Source: Bin5 sp965204705 (GTDB lineage Bacteria; Chloroflexota; Anaerolineae; Caldilineales; Caldilineaceae). Taken from it: DNA of 64,000 nt. Below, piece after piece: positions 45,869-53,884 of the stretch; the stretch's first letter is position 1, and each line of letters opens with the position of its first letter. The notes under the pieces were generated by a model. That model was given only the letters and a program-made list of their open reading frames with translations. It made no database searches and was not told where the DNA came from. The position numbers and the translations under genes are program-made. The DNA is taken from positions 1 through 64,000 of the forward strand of contig CBDBFE010000001.1 of assembly GCA_965204705.1 (NCBI GenBank), given 5' to 3'.

Positions 45869-45895
45869 ACCTGGCTTCCAATGTGGGAGGACCTG

Positions 45896-46612
45896 ATGAA
45901 TAGACCCGTTGTCCTCGTGCTCGTGTTGGTCCTTGCGGCGTGCAATCCGATTCCGCCTCTCGATCCAAATCGATTTGTGGAGTGCACGAAATCCTACGCG
46001 GCGGGCAACCCGGGTAGTACCTCCAGAGATGCAATTGACGATTTGCCGGGCTACATAGACATTATCAAGACAAGATCTAATCGGGTTGGCAAAACGATTC
46101 ATGCCACGTTTTATCTCCGAGAGATTCCCGAAATGATGACGTTCAACAGGGACGGGGTTGGTAATAAGGTCTTGGAGCATACGTGGATGTACTTGCCAGG
46201 GTTCGAACCTCTGTCGGCCCTAGACGGGGTTGGCAATGAGGTGTTGGAGTATACGTGGACAGTCTCCATTAACGTTGATGGGAGTATTTTTGATCCTGAC
46301 TATCCTGAACATGAGCTTGAATTTATGCTGGCGGCCTTTACGGTCTCGACCGTTGTTTCACAGCTGGGCAGAAATCTGGCCCGCCCGCTTGAGAACGTGA
46401 TTGAAGTAGAGCTGTATGAACGCGTGTTTGACGAATCGTTGCAGGCGTATACCTGGCTGGAAGTAGAGGGCAGCAATCCTCGCGTAACGATCTCCCGCGA
46501 GGATCATACCATTAAGCTGTCCAGTGAAATTCCTGGCATGAGCCATGAGTCGTTTTTGTATTTCCGCTCTTTTGACGCTCTTCTTGGTGCCGATTGCATT
46601 TCACCGGAATGA
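45896..46612 (+). CDS. Single-domain lipoprotein of the recurrent family, with internal duplication
   Basis: 238 residues from ATG 45896 (GGGAGG 5 nt upstream). Lipoprotein signal MNRPVVLVLVLVLAAC. One domain copy (FYLREIPEMMTFNRDGV, SINVDGSI, IPGMSHESFLYF). A 72-nt direct duplication inside the gene (about 46151 and 46223) adds 24 residues (DGVGNKVLEHTW / DGVGNEVLEYTW) in frame, in the middle of the conserved block. This is the only family member on the plus strand and is remote from the main array. Confidence 0.82.
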   Translation: MNRPVVLVLVLVLAACNPIPPLDPNRFVECTKSYAAGNPGSTSRDAIDDLPGYIDIIKTRSNRVGKTIHATFYLREIPEMMTFNRDGVGNKVLEHTWMYLPGFEPLSALDGVGNEVLEYTWTVSINVDGSIFDPDYPEHELEFMLAAFTVSTVVSQLGRNLARPLENVIEVELYERVFDESLQAYTWLEVEGSNPRVTISREDHTIKLSSEIPGMSHESFLYFRSFDALLGADCISPE

Positions 46613-47136
46613 GTGTAGCCGATAGTTCAGTCAGGCCAGCCCGTCGTGCGCGATGCTGCGTGGGCCCGGGAATCAGTGGCCAGGATTCTCGCCACATCTC
46701 CTTCCTGTGGAACGGCGGGCGGCTTGGTTTCAATCGCGACAGGTGTTCACAACTCCGCTGTTGCTGGAATCCCCGCGCCGATCAGCCACACAGCAGCATT
46801 AGAGGGCCTTCGAGCAGTTGGCCCGGCGGACGGCCGAGGAAGCATGGCTGGCGGGTGATGCGTTGCTCCGCATCAGGCAGCAGCAGCCACGCGGGGCCTG
46901 GCTGCCAGCCCGCAAAGAGCGCGCCATCGCCTGCACGACCGCAAACCGCTTTATCCGGCTACGCCAGCAGTATGTCGAAATTAACCAAGTTGGTGAATTT
47001 GGCGAGGATTAAGAGATTATCATGGCAAGAGACAGGGCGGACGCGGGCGCACAGCACGCTGACCGATTGGATGACGGAGAAAGAGTAGACCGACGCACGG
47101 AAAAAATTAGTCGCTCTGAAAAAGCGCATAGAGCAG
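46613..47136. other. Stretch with a DUF3102 fragment
   Basis: No intact gene. From 46805 to 47012 a DUF3102 copy reads RRTAEEAWLAGDALLRIRQQ in frame for ~60 codons up to NQVGEFG and stops. Its N-terminus and C-terminal half are missing. Confidence 0.6.
46805..47012 (+). pseudogene. DUF3102 fragment, longest open remnant
   Basis: An open frame starting near MARRTAEEAWLAGDALLRIR runs to YVEINQVGEFGED and a stop. It is truncated relative to the intact copy at 37507. It follows directly on an unrelated segment at 46800 (GCATTAGAGGGCC), marking a sharp left boundary. Confidence 0.7.
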
Positions 47137-47649
47137 TTGGAATCAACGCCGACAATCCCCCTGGACAAACCTGCGTCCACAGGCCCGCCTTCTACGTCAG
47201 GACCGGAACCCATGCTTCGAGTTAGCGCCCAAAACCTTTTCCATGACTACAGGCTATATGGGAAAATGACGCTTGAAGTAGATGCTGAAGTGGAGAAAAT
47301 TCAGATCGTCACAATATGACGGGCGCTCTGGAAATCATTTGGAGACGCCTTCACGCGTGTAGATGAAGATCCGGTTCTGATGAAGAATGAACGCTGGAGG
47401 ATTGATGTGGCCCTTGCGGTTGCTTCGTCGAGCCTGGCATATGAAGACACCTTCACTCTCTATCCCCCCGTCAAATTGGATTCCTTCCACAACAGCATGG
47501 TTGAGAGCCTGTCCCACTGCAATATGGGGGGAGCTCAGGTAACCCATGTAATAGAGATTATGGATTCTGATGTTCTGGATGATGGCGTAGAGAACATCGA
47601 ACTTTGCGGCCAAATGCTTCAGCCGCCATATCGGGATTCGAATTGGTGA
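47137..47649 (+). pseudogene. Possible small OB-like protein interrupted by an in-frame UGA
   Basis: Two frames in the same phase, 47137-47319 and 47380-47649, are separated by one TGA at 47317-47319. Between them no other stop occurs. Read together: LRVSAQNLFHDYRLYGKM, EVDAEVEKIQIVTI, stop, RALWKSFGDAFTRVDEDP, MKNERWRIDVALAV, and a C-terminal VENIELCGQML. The start and end resemble the tRNA_anti-like OB family (an SA..L..DY opening and an IEL..C end), but weakly. Either a pseudogene, a sequencing error, or two genes. Confidence 0.35.
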
Positions 47650-47655
47650 GCATTG

Positions 47656-47689
47656 TAAAGCCCGCCGGTGTTGACGCTGGCGGGCTTTA
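47656..47689. terminator. Bidirectional terminator
   Basis: AAAGCCCGCC / GGCGGGCTTT stem between converging genes, A-rich on the left and T-rich on the right, so it can serve both strands. Confidence 0.75.
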
Positions 47690-47743
47690 TGACGAAATGC
47701 CTGATTTTCTGGTTGAATTGAGTCGAAGTTGCCTCCGCCTGTT

Positions 47744-48175
47744 TCATCCCCCGGTTGATTTCTGACACATCTCAATCGCCTTCTCTATTTGGGCATACTC
47801 CGATGCGCCGCCTTGAATGCCTTCGCCTTCGGAACTGTCCCCACCATTGACCGTGGCCTCAAAGTCAAACTGGCCTAGCGCCATAAAGAACCCGAGGGAA
47901 ATGTACCTGATGGCGTCCGTCTGACTACCTGTCATTGTGTCGGCCGGCTGATTTTCTCTTTCGTCTGCCAGCGTGTCAACGCAGGTGAAAAAATCCGAAA
48001 TAAGCGACGCGTACTCTTCGACCCTCTCCTCTTCACCGTCAGTTATCGCCAGAGCCGAAGCCAGATCATTTAAGTCAATCTGATTTGGCCCTCGTTCCAC
48101 ACTCTCCGCAATCGGTTGGCACGCCGCCGCCAGAAATGCCGTTATGACTATAACCGCTACCATAATGCGTTTCAT
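47744..48175 (-). CDS. Lipoprotein, paralogue of the 52315-52755 product
   Basis: 143 residues from ATG 48175 (GGGAGA upstream; longer frames lack a ribosome site). Signal MKRIMVAVIVITAFLAAAC with lipobox cysteine 19. The mature part is acidic and helical (LNDLASALAITDGEEERVEE, FFTCVDTL, DAIRYISLGFFMALGQFDF) and ends in EKAIEMCQKSTGG. The second lipoprotein at 52315 shares the plan: LITALAI, FFFSCSDR, DALKYVFLGVYVASAQLD, TEMCNRL. Two cysteines are conserved. Function unknown. Confidence 0.8.
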   Translation of the reverse strand: MKRIMVAVIVITAFLAAACQPIAESVERGPNQIDLNDLASALAITDGEEERVEEYASLISDFFTCVDTLADERENQPADTMTGSQTDAIRYISLGFFMALGQFDFEATVNGGDSSEGEGIQGGASEYAQIEKAIEMCQKSTGG

Positions 48176-48624
48176 GCGCCAGTCTCCCTGTTCAATGAGA
48201 ACTGTTTTCCATTCTGATCTGTCTCGGTGAAATGTCAAAGTTCTTGTAGTGCTTAATGGTGTGAATTCTTCCTTGAAACTTGGTGACTGCTCAGCCTCGT
48301 CTGGCAGTTTGCTTGAAAGGAACGATCACGGGATAACAGGGCCATAAACGGCTGCCGGAAAGAGTGAACCCTTCATCTACACCCCTATGTCGGCGCCATT
48401 TGCCGAACCCGATCCTTTCAGGCAGATTCCAAGCACGATCTGTTGCACTTGGATGACCTGATTGCCCTTTACAGGTCGCACATTGGGCGATGGCTGAGCA
48501 GTTACAACTAAAGTACATATGGGCCCCGCATCTTCATGAACGAGGATACCCTGCCTCCCCCGCCTGCCGCCTGCCTCCCCATCCCGCCCCAACCGCCCGA
48601 CCTCGCTCCTGTCGGGCTCGAGCC
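48176..48624. other. Intergenic stretch
   Basis: No supported gene; the frames seen are shadows of the monooxygenase on the other strand. Nothing notable beyond the upstream region of the lipoprotein. Confidence 0.4.
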
Positions 48625-49395
48625 TCACCCCGAAAGTGCCGGCAGCGCTTCCCGCACCAGCAGTTCCGCACACCGCTTCTCCTCATCCACGTCTGCATCC
48701 ACGGTCGGGCCCATCACCACTATCCTGTCTATCCCCAGGTCGACGATCTCCTGGATCCGCCCGATGCACGTTTCCGGTGGACCGGCAATCGCAAACTGGT
48801 CCACGAACGCCGCCGGTGGAACAACCGAAACGTTGCGGTCCCGCATGTTGTACTCCTTGTGCAGATTCGCCAGGGCCTCCTTCTCCGCCTGCGTTACCGG
48901 CCCGTGCGTCTTCCCGTGCATCACCGAAAACCGCACGAATGTGTCCAGGAACTGGACCATCTCCCGGGCCGCCTCCAGCTGCTGATGGCACACGATGTTC
49001 ACGTACGCGCCGTACCGGATTCCGTCCGGCTCCAGCCCTGCCTCACGACGCGCGGTTCGGGCCTGCTCCAATCCCCACCCCAGCCTGTTGAGGTCTGCCC
49101 CCAACGCGAACATGACAATGTCGGCGCGTCTCGCCGCCGTTCCGATAACCCGCGGCCCGCTCGCTGCAACGGCCACGGGCACCTTCTTGTCCCGGGAGTC
49201 GAGCCGCCTGAGCCTGCTGTCGGCGGGGGTATCCGCCAGCTTTAGCGTATCAACGGGCGGGGCCAGGCCGCGGCAGTGTGTCAACTCTTCAAAGGCCACG
49301 CTGCTTCCCTTCAGGTAGGCCTGCAAGGCTTTCAGGTAGCTGTCCAGTACCCTCACGTATGCGGCCGCGTGTCCAACGAACGCCAGCGCCGAGTC
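48625..49395 (-). pseudogene. LLM-type flavin/F420-dependent oxidoreductase, C-terminal part (frameshifted)
   Basis: From DSALAFVGHAAAYVRV on, this frame is a luciferase-like monooxygenase: KVPVAVAASGPRVIGTAARR (the cofactor-binding strand), ADIVMFALGADLNRL, then IAGPPETCIGRIQEIVDLGI and IDRIVVMGP near the C-terminus, typical of LLM-class enzymes that use FMN or F420. It continues the frame at 49353-49700 after a one-base shift at a C5 run (49395-49399). The open frame to 49566 upstream of the shift is out of phase. Confidence 0.8.
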
Positions 49396-49700
49396 CCCCT
49401 CCCGATTCGCAGCACCGCTCGCCCCTCCGACGCCTCCTGAATGCTCGCAATCGCCCCCGCAGCCACCGCCGGGTGGCGGGTCACAGGGTTCGTCACATCC
49501 GTGCTCAGTTGGATCCGTTCCGTAGCGGAAGCAGCCAGCGCCAAAGAAACGTAAATGTCCCCGCACAGGTTCTGATTATCAAGAAACCCGATGCCATGCC
49601 AGCCCGCCTCCTCCGCCCTCTTGGCATAGTCCACTGCCTTTCGCGTACGCGGACGGACGGCCGTTATAAGCTCCACCTGGCGATTTGAGACGTGCTGCAT
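49353..49700 (-). CDS. LLM-type oxidoreductase, N-terminal part (frameshifted)
   Basis: The N-terminal barrel of the same enzyme: MQHVSNRQVELITAVRPRTR, AVDYAKRAEEAGWHGIGFLD, ALAASATERIQLSTDVTNPV, TRHPAVAAGAIASIQEAS and VLRIGRG. In family members this is followed directly by D.A....G, which is found in the other frame (DSALAF). One added G in the GGGGG run restores a ~358-residue protein. No cofactor biosynthesis gene is nearby. Confidence 0.75.
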   Translation of the reverse strand: MQHVSNRQVELITAVRPRTRKAVDYAKRAEEAGWHGIGFLDNQNLCGDIYVSLALAASATERIQLSTDVTNPVTRHPAVAAGAIASIQEASEGRAVLRIGRGTRRWRSLDTRPHT

Positions 49701-50376
49701 TTCTGTGTGTGGTCGAGAATGAATCGGCTCCAAGCGTGTCCATCAGTTTGTTTAGCGAGGTGCCATTCCCCATCGTGCCGTCAATAAACTCAGCATAATG
49801 GCCCCGGATGTAATGTGACCCCCTTCATGGCCGCGGCCGCTGTCGCATAGTTCCTGCCCTGCCCTGTTTCTTGCCCCGTGCAGGGTGCGTACAACGAACG
49901 CCAAAGGCCGGAACGCGCCAGCGGCACAACCTCCGCCCGCGTCCGGCTAAGGTACGATAAGGGCTATGCGCGAGGCAGCTATCCGGCAAATTCCCCACCT
50001 TCAGGCCCCGTTCGGTCCCTTCAATCAAGATCGGTTCCTGGTCACAGGACGACACTTGGCTGCCGGACCTGATAGACGATAAAGGGATGGTCGAGGAAGC
50101 ATGGCTGGCGGGTGATGCGTTGCTCCGGATCAGGCAGCAGCGCCGCACGGCGCCTGGCTGCCATCCCGCCAAGAGCCGGCCAGCGCCTGCACGACCGCAA
50201 ACCGCTTTATCCGGCTGCGCCAGCAATATCCCGAAATTAACCAACTTGGTGAATTTGGCACTGTATCTGCGGCCAGTTCCTTATGGTGAGCGCCAATTCT
50301 TGAGAATTATATACGAAAGTAGCAGCGAAAAGGCTGAGGCGATGCATGAACGCCTCTATCAGTAAAGGAGACAGAC
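49701..50376. other. Stretch with the second composite repeat
   Basis: Holds the composite repeat 49826-50320 and the ribosome site (AAAGGAGA) of the Cache lipoprotein; no intact gene. Confidence 0.5.
49826..50320 (+). repeat. Composite repeat, second full copy
   Basis: Begins CATGGCCGCGGCCGCTGTCG (matching 44818 on), then TGCGTACAACGAACGCCAAA, CGTCCGGCTAAGGTACGATA, CTTCAGGCCCCGTTCGGTCC, GTCACAGGACGACACTTGGC, TGGTCGAGGAAGCATGGCTG and AACCAACTTGGTGAATTTGG. It ends GAATTATATACGAAAGTAGC like the copy at 38785. Confidence 0.8.
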
Positions 50377-50823
50377 ATGGTTCGTTTTACACCCCTGTTT
50401 ATTGCCCTTGCGCTCTTTGTTGCCGGTTGCGTTGCCATTCCAACCGAGAATGAAGCGGCGGGTTACGCCAGGTCAGTGGTGCAGGATGCGATCCGCTACC
50501 ATGATCGCAACGGCAGGGATGCGGCTGTCGAGTATTACAGTTCGGAAGACAGCAGGCATGGTCAGTGGTACGTGTTCATTGTGGATGCGGATGGGTATGT
50601 CATTGCTACGCCCAACACGGACCTGATCGGCCGCGATCCGGCTCTGCGCGTCGATGCAAGCGGTTACTTCTACGGCGATGATCTGATGAGCGCAACCGGG
50701 GCGGGCAAATGGATCAGCTACATCTTTCCTCATCCGGAAACCGGCGAGAACGCCCGTAAGCATACCTGGGTCGTGCGCCATGACGGATTGCTGTTCGCTT
50801 CCGGCTTCTATGAGGGGGAATAG
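50377..50823 (+). CDS. Lipoprotein with a single Cache sensor domain
   Basis: 148 residues; signal MVRFTPLFIALALFVAGC with lipobox cysteine 18; AGGAGA 6 nt upstream. The mature part fits a small-molecule-binding Cache domain: AVEYYSSEDSRHGQWYVFIV, DADGYVIATPNTDLIGRD, GYFYGDDLMSATGAGKWISY and a final HDGLLFASGFYEGE. Free-standing Cache lipoproteins may act as ligand-binding partners of membrane sensors; no sensor gene is adjacent. Confidence 0.82.
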   Translation: MVRFTPLFIALALFVAGCVAIPTENEAAGYARSVVQDAIRYHDRNGRDAAVEYYSSEDSRHGQWYVFIVDADGYVIATPNTDLIGRDPALRVDASGYFYGDDLMSATGAGKWISYIFPHPETGENARKHTWVVRHDGLLFASGFYEGE

Positions 50824-50914
50824 ACCGACGAAGCAACGCCAGAGGGAGCCAGGGCTCGTTGACGGTTGGCTGAACCGCGATTTGCGGGAGCAAAAGGAGG
50901 CTGATCCGCGCATT

Positions 50915-51010
50915 CACGCAACGGACTTTCCCGTGGTCTTCGCGGCCCTTCGTGGACAAAACGCTTTCACCGGGACCCTTCGCATGACTTCGCGGATTAA
51001 TCGGTTTCGA
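50915..51010. repeat. CCTTCG-type dispersed repeat, short copy E
   Basis: Modules CGTGGTCTTCGCGGCCCTTC, GTGGACAAAACG and CGCATGACTTCGCGGATTAA place it in the same family as 38797, 57934, 59470 and 61372, but it is divergent. Confidence 0.55.
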
Positions 51011-51179
51011 TTTTGAACGACCTCCCCGAAATGTCAACGAAACCTGTAGACTGCGCTCGGGCGCCGGCGAGGTATGCTTGGCCCCAATCGCTCGACCACG
51101 ATTAAACGTTGCTTTGGTATATGATCCCCCAAGATATACCTATGCACATGGGGGAGGTGACTCCGGTTATTGCCTTTCT

Positions 51180-51656
51180 CTAATATTGCTCAGTCAATGC
51201 TTCGTGTTCTTTGGCGTATACGACAGTGGTTCCCATGAGCTTATCATGCCAGCCCTGATTGCGGCTGTCTAGCAGTATCCACAAGAAACCGAGATAGAGG
51301 ACAGCAGCTGAAATTGCCTTCCCGACGATGTCCCTCATAACGACTGTCCCGAACCCTGCCGTGTCCCCGTTGTTCTTGATAATCTTGATTCCCATCAGCC
51401 ACTTTCCCACCGTGCGCCCCTTCGCAAAGAGAACCAGGCTCACAATCAGAAAAACCAGCACCAGCAAGATCGATGCTATAAATTCCCCGCCCATTTCTTC
51501 AGGGCTGCCGTCCGCTCTCGAAATGACTGAGAACAGCCAGAATGAGGAACCTGTCCAGACAATAGTGTCAATCAAGTGCGCGAACAATCTGCGAATCGGT
51601 GTAACCGTGCGAAGCTGCTGCCAGTTCTCTGCCGTCCCAATTGCAGAATTTGCCAT
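51180..51656 (-). CDS. RDD-family membrane protein
   Basis: 158 residues, start with AAGGAG 8 nt upstream. RDD features: RRLFAHLIDTIVWTG (the Arg, Asp, Asp set in helix 1), a second helix LVLVFLIVSLVLF, KGRTVGKWLMGIKII, then MRDIVGKAISAAVLYLGFLW and QGWHDKLMGTTVV. RDD proteins are small membrane proteins often assigned to transport or stress; the exact role here is unknown. Confidence 0.88.
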   Translation of the reverse strand: MANSAIGTAENWQQLRTVTPIRRLFAHLIDTIVWTGSSFWLFSVISRADGSPEEMGGEFIASILLVLVFLIVSLVLFAKGRTVGKWLMGIKIIKNNGDTAGFGTVVMRDIVGKAISAAVLYLGFLWILLDSRNQGWHDKLMGTTVVYAKEHEALTEQY

Positions 51657-51813
51657 GAAGAATTCTCCTTGGTGGAAACGGATTAATGGATGCCGCTACC
51701 CCGCATTCCCTGCATTCCTTCAGTGCCATAGCCACCCCCTATACTGCTGCCAGGGACTGAACTAGGCCCAAAAGCATAGGGAATTATATACTTGATTAGA
51801 CGGCTTGCTGTGT

Positions 51814-52023
51814 TTAGCCTTGAATAACCTCGCCGAATCCGGCTTGTGTCAGGCATAGGACAAGGCCGGAAATTTCCTCGTTTATTCTCGCCAGTTCTCG
51901 CAGGTGGCTCATCAGGCTGTTTACTTCATTTTCTTTCAAGTGTGAATCTTCCCGGCCTGAATGGTTGACCTTTACTGCCTGATTCTCCTGGGTCCAGCGT
52001 ATTGCGTCCGGGTCTGTCCTCAA
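51814..52023 (-). CDS. Small hypothetical protein, translationally coupled
   Basis: 69 residues from a TTG (52023) that directly adjoins the stop codon of the next upstream gene (TAATTG). Sequence MRTDPDAIRWTQENQAVKVN, then a helical segment ending LCLTQAGFGEVIQG. No recognised domain. The arrangement supports coupled translation. Confidence 0.5.
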   Translation of the reverse strand: MRTDPDAIRWTQENQAVKVNHSGREDSHLKENEVNSLMSHLRELARINEEISGLVLCLTQAGFGEVIQG

Positions 52024-52155
52024 TTAGCTTGCCAGCTGCGCTAGTTTGCTCTCTATTGCCTGCAGGTCATGGACCAAAAGTCCTTTTCGCTTCTTGGCGT
52101 CGCGCAACTGGTTCAGCTTGGCTACGATTTTTACGTCCATTTCGTCCGCGGTCAT
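52024..52155 (-). CDS. 43-residue helical protein
   Basis: Reads MTADEMDVKIVAKLNQLRDA, then KKRKGLLVHDLQAIESK and LAQLAS. The ribosome site AAGGAGG lies 4-5 nt from the ATG. Predicted coiled coil with a basic hinge. It lies upstream of and is coupled to the 69-residue gene. Too short to assign. Confidence 0.6.
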   Translation of the reverse strand: MTADEMDVKIVAKLNQLRDAKKRKGLLVHDLQAIESKLAQLAS

Positions 52156-52247
52156 TTTTCCTCCTTGTCTGGACTGCTGTATTTATGGTCGTGCCAGCAA
52201 CTTTGTCGCGGAAGCAATGCGTTCTTAAAAAACCGAACGCTCAAAAG

Positions 52248-52276
52248 AAGCCCGCCAGCGTAACGCTGGCGGGCTT
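52248..52276 (-). terminator. Terminator of the lipoprotein gene
   Basis: Thirteen-base perfect stem AAGCCCGCCAGCG / CGCTGGCGGGCTT with a 3-nt loop; on the minus strand it is followed by TCTTTTGA. It shares the GCCCGCC...GGCGGGC core with the hairpins at 47656 and 52810. Confidence 0.85.
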
Positions 52277-52314
52277 ACCGACCTGTGGAATGAAATAATA
52301 AGCAGGCCGAGCTG

Positions 52315-52755
52315 CTATCCGGTTTCGCCAACTAAACGGTTGCACATTTCAGTTGCCGCCTCGATTTGATCAGAAACCGAAGCTCCATCTTGCCCGATCC
52401 CCACGCTTGATTCATGCTGCCCATCTGCCGTGGCCGAGGCGTCGAGTTGGGCGGACGCGACATAGACCCCAAGGAAAACATATTTGAGAGCGTCCCTGTG
52501 AGCTTCTGACAACGCCTTGAGCGTTTCGGCTTCGTATGTGTCGACTAGCACGCGGTCAGAGCAGGAGAAAAAGAACCGAAGCAGCACCTCGTATTCCTTA
52601 ACCTCCTTTTCTACCTCGTCCACTATTGCCAGAGCCGTAATCAAATCCTCGAACTCAACCTCCCTTTTATCCGATTCCACCAATGGGGGAATCGGCTGAC
52701 AAGCCGCCAGAAGCAAAGCCAGCGTGACGACGACCATTCCTGTAAGCCTCTTCAT
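52315..52755 (-). CDS. Lipoprotein, paralogue of the 47744-48175 product
   Basis: 146 residues; signal MKRLTGMVVVTLALLLAAC with lipobox cysteine 19, ribosome site AAGGAG about 5 nt before the ATG. The mature part is acidic: FEDLITALAIVDEVEKEVKE, FFFSCSDRVL, DALKYVFLGVYVASAQLDAS, SVSDQIEAATEMCNRL. The paralogue differs by many substitutions but keeps order and cysteines. Both genes end before similar hairpins, suggesting duplication of gene plus terminator. Confidence 0.83.
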   Translation of the reverse strand: MKRLTGMVVVTLALLLAACQPIPPLVESDKREVEFEDLITALAIVDEVEKEVKEYEVLLRFFFSCSDRVLVDTYEAETLKALSEAHRDALKYVFLGVYVASAQLDASATADGQHESSVGIGQDGASVSDQIEAATEMCNRLVGETG

Positions 52756-52809
52756 TTCAGTGTCTCCTTACCTGCTGTTGTTTTGGCACAAAACCACAAT
52801 TATTTGAAT

Positions 52810-52837
52810 CCCGCCGGCATTGCCGGCGGGCCTTTCT
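52810..52837. terminator. Hairpin between small genes
   Basis: CCCGCCGGC / GCCGGCGGG with a very short loop, followed on the plus strand by CCTTTCTT. Probably ends the minus-strand transcript of 53288-52887, though the T tract is on the other side. Confidence 0.5.
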
Positions 52838-52886
52838 TGACCTGTGTTCGGGAAGGCAAAATGTCAGGCCGGGTTAGTCCACTGTG

Positions 52887-53087
52887 TCAGGAGCGTCTTT
52901 CTTCGATCTTGACAAGACGCTGAAGTGTTTCGGCCATCGTGACATTCATCTTCTGAAGCTCCGATGTTTGGGCCTGAACCCCTATGATGGCCGTTTTTAG
53001 CTCTTCTCGTCCCTCTCTGGATTCCTTGACATTGTGTTCAAGGGTGTCCAGTCCGTTAGATTTTGAGGAGTTCTGTTTAGCCGCCAT
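52887..53087 (-). CDS. Small coiled-coil protein
   Basis: 66 residues: MAAKQNSSKSNGLDTLEHNV, then a long amphipathic helix (REELKTAIIGVQAQTSELQK, TMAETLQRLVKIEERRS). GGGAG precedes the start. It lies 30 nt downstream of the 56-residue AT-hook gene, likely the same transcript. Unknown role. Confidence 0.6.
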   Translation of the reverse strand: MAAKQNSSKSNGLDTLEHNVKESREGREELKTAIIGVQAQTSELQKMNVTMAETLQRLVKIEERRS

Positions 53088-53117
53088 GTTTCCACTCCCT
53101 GGGTTACTTCGTTTCTG

Positions 53118-53288
53118 TTACGCCAACTCCCTCCGGCGTTCCTCTCCCTTACGTTCAGCTGCACGGACAAGCGCCTGGGCTATTTCCTCTGGCGCGACCT
53201 TAATAGGCCCTATCCTGTTCTTGGCGGGCCGGCCCCGCTTTCGCTTCGGCTTCTTCAATTCACGCTGCGAACAATCTTTGGCTTTCAT
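53118..53288 (-). CDS. 56-residue AT-hook protein
   Basis: Reads MKAKDCSQRELKKPKRKRGR, then PAKNRIGPIKVAPEEIAQAL and a charged C-terminal helix ending ERRRELA. KRKRGRPAKNR is a textbook AT-hook (GRP core with flanking basic residues), a minor-groove DNA-binding motif. AGGGAG lies 5 nt before the ATG. Probably a small nucleoid or regulatory protein, heading a transcript with the coiled-coil gene. Confidence 0.7.
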   Translation of the reverse strand: MKAKDCSQRELKKPKRKRGRPAKNRIGPIKVAPEEIAQALVRAAERKGEERRRELA

Positions 53289-53423
53289 GCTTACTCCCTG
53301 GGATCAGTTGGGTAGGGTAGGGCACGGAGGCACCCCAGAGGATGCTTTGAAGCGTTCCCTCCCTCTCTCTGGCAAAGATATGGCTTTCTCGCCGGCCATC
53401 ATCGAACTCTGAACCCAACTGTC

Positions 53424-53441
53424 AAGAGATAGTATACACTA
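53424..53441. promoter_or_regulatory. Candidate operator palindrome
   Basis: ATAGTATACACTAT forms an imperfect palindrome (ATAGT / ACTAT) in AT-rich DNA upstream of the AT-hook gene. On the minus strand a TTGACA lies between it and the gene. No convincing -10 was seen, so this is tentative. Confidence 0.3.
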
Positions 53442-53512
53442 TTACATATGACTTTTGTGTATCATTTGCTTAGAAACTGTGCCACTCCTATGCCAACCTC
53501 GACACTTCTATG

Positions 53513-53842
53513 TCAATTTCGAAATGGCCAGGAACCGGCTGCCTTTCCGGCGCAGACGGAGCGCTCCGCCATGGAGACCATCTTCGACCAACTCGAAAGC
53601 AAGGCACAGATTGAACATGCCCCATCACCGCAACGCGATAAATTTCTATCGTCAATTTCATTGCCGGTCTGCTTGCCTTCACCAGGCAAACGAAAAAGAA
53701 CGCCCCTTCTGATGATCAGCCCCTCCTCAACGCACTGCTTCACATGGCAGTCAACCTGGGCATACATATAATCCCCAGGAATATCTGGATAATGCACACC
53801 GGTCTCACGGTGTCCCCCGTACTGCCGGATATGGGACAGCAT
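53513..53842 (-). CDS. Hypothetical protein, winged-helix-like N-terminus
   Basis: 109 codons from M at 53842: MLSHIRQYGGHRETGVHYPD, then IPGDYMYAQVDCHVKQCVEE and GLIIRRGVLFRLPG. The spacing of helices and the GLI.RRG..F wing resemble a small winged helix, and a Cys-rich, less ordered tail follows. The start is uncertain. It could also be a partial gene. Confidence 0.4.
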   Translation of the reverse strand: MLSHIRQYGGHRETGVHYPDIPGDYMYAQVDCHVKQCVEEGLIIRRGVLFRLPGEGKQTGNEIDDRNLSRCGDGACSICALLSSWSKMVSMAERSVCAGKAAGSWPFRN

Positions 53843-53884
53843 CCTGAAAATCAACCCCAAAGGCGCAGGATAGGATAGTCGCAA

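Noticed and set aside
48490..49245. A 251-codon plus-strand frame opposite the oxidoreductase
   Set aside because: Antisense shadow; the minus-strand frame has recognisable family motifs.
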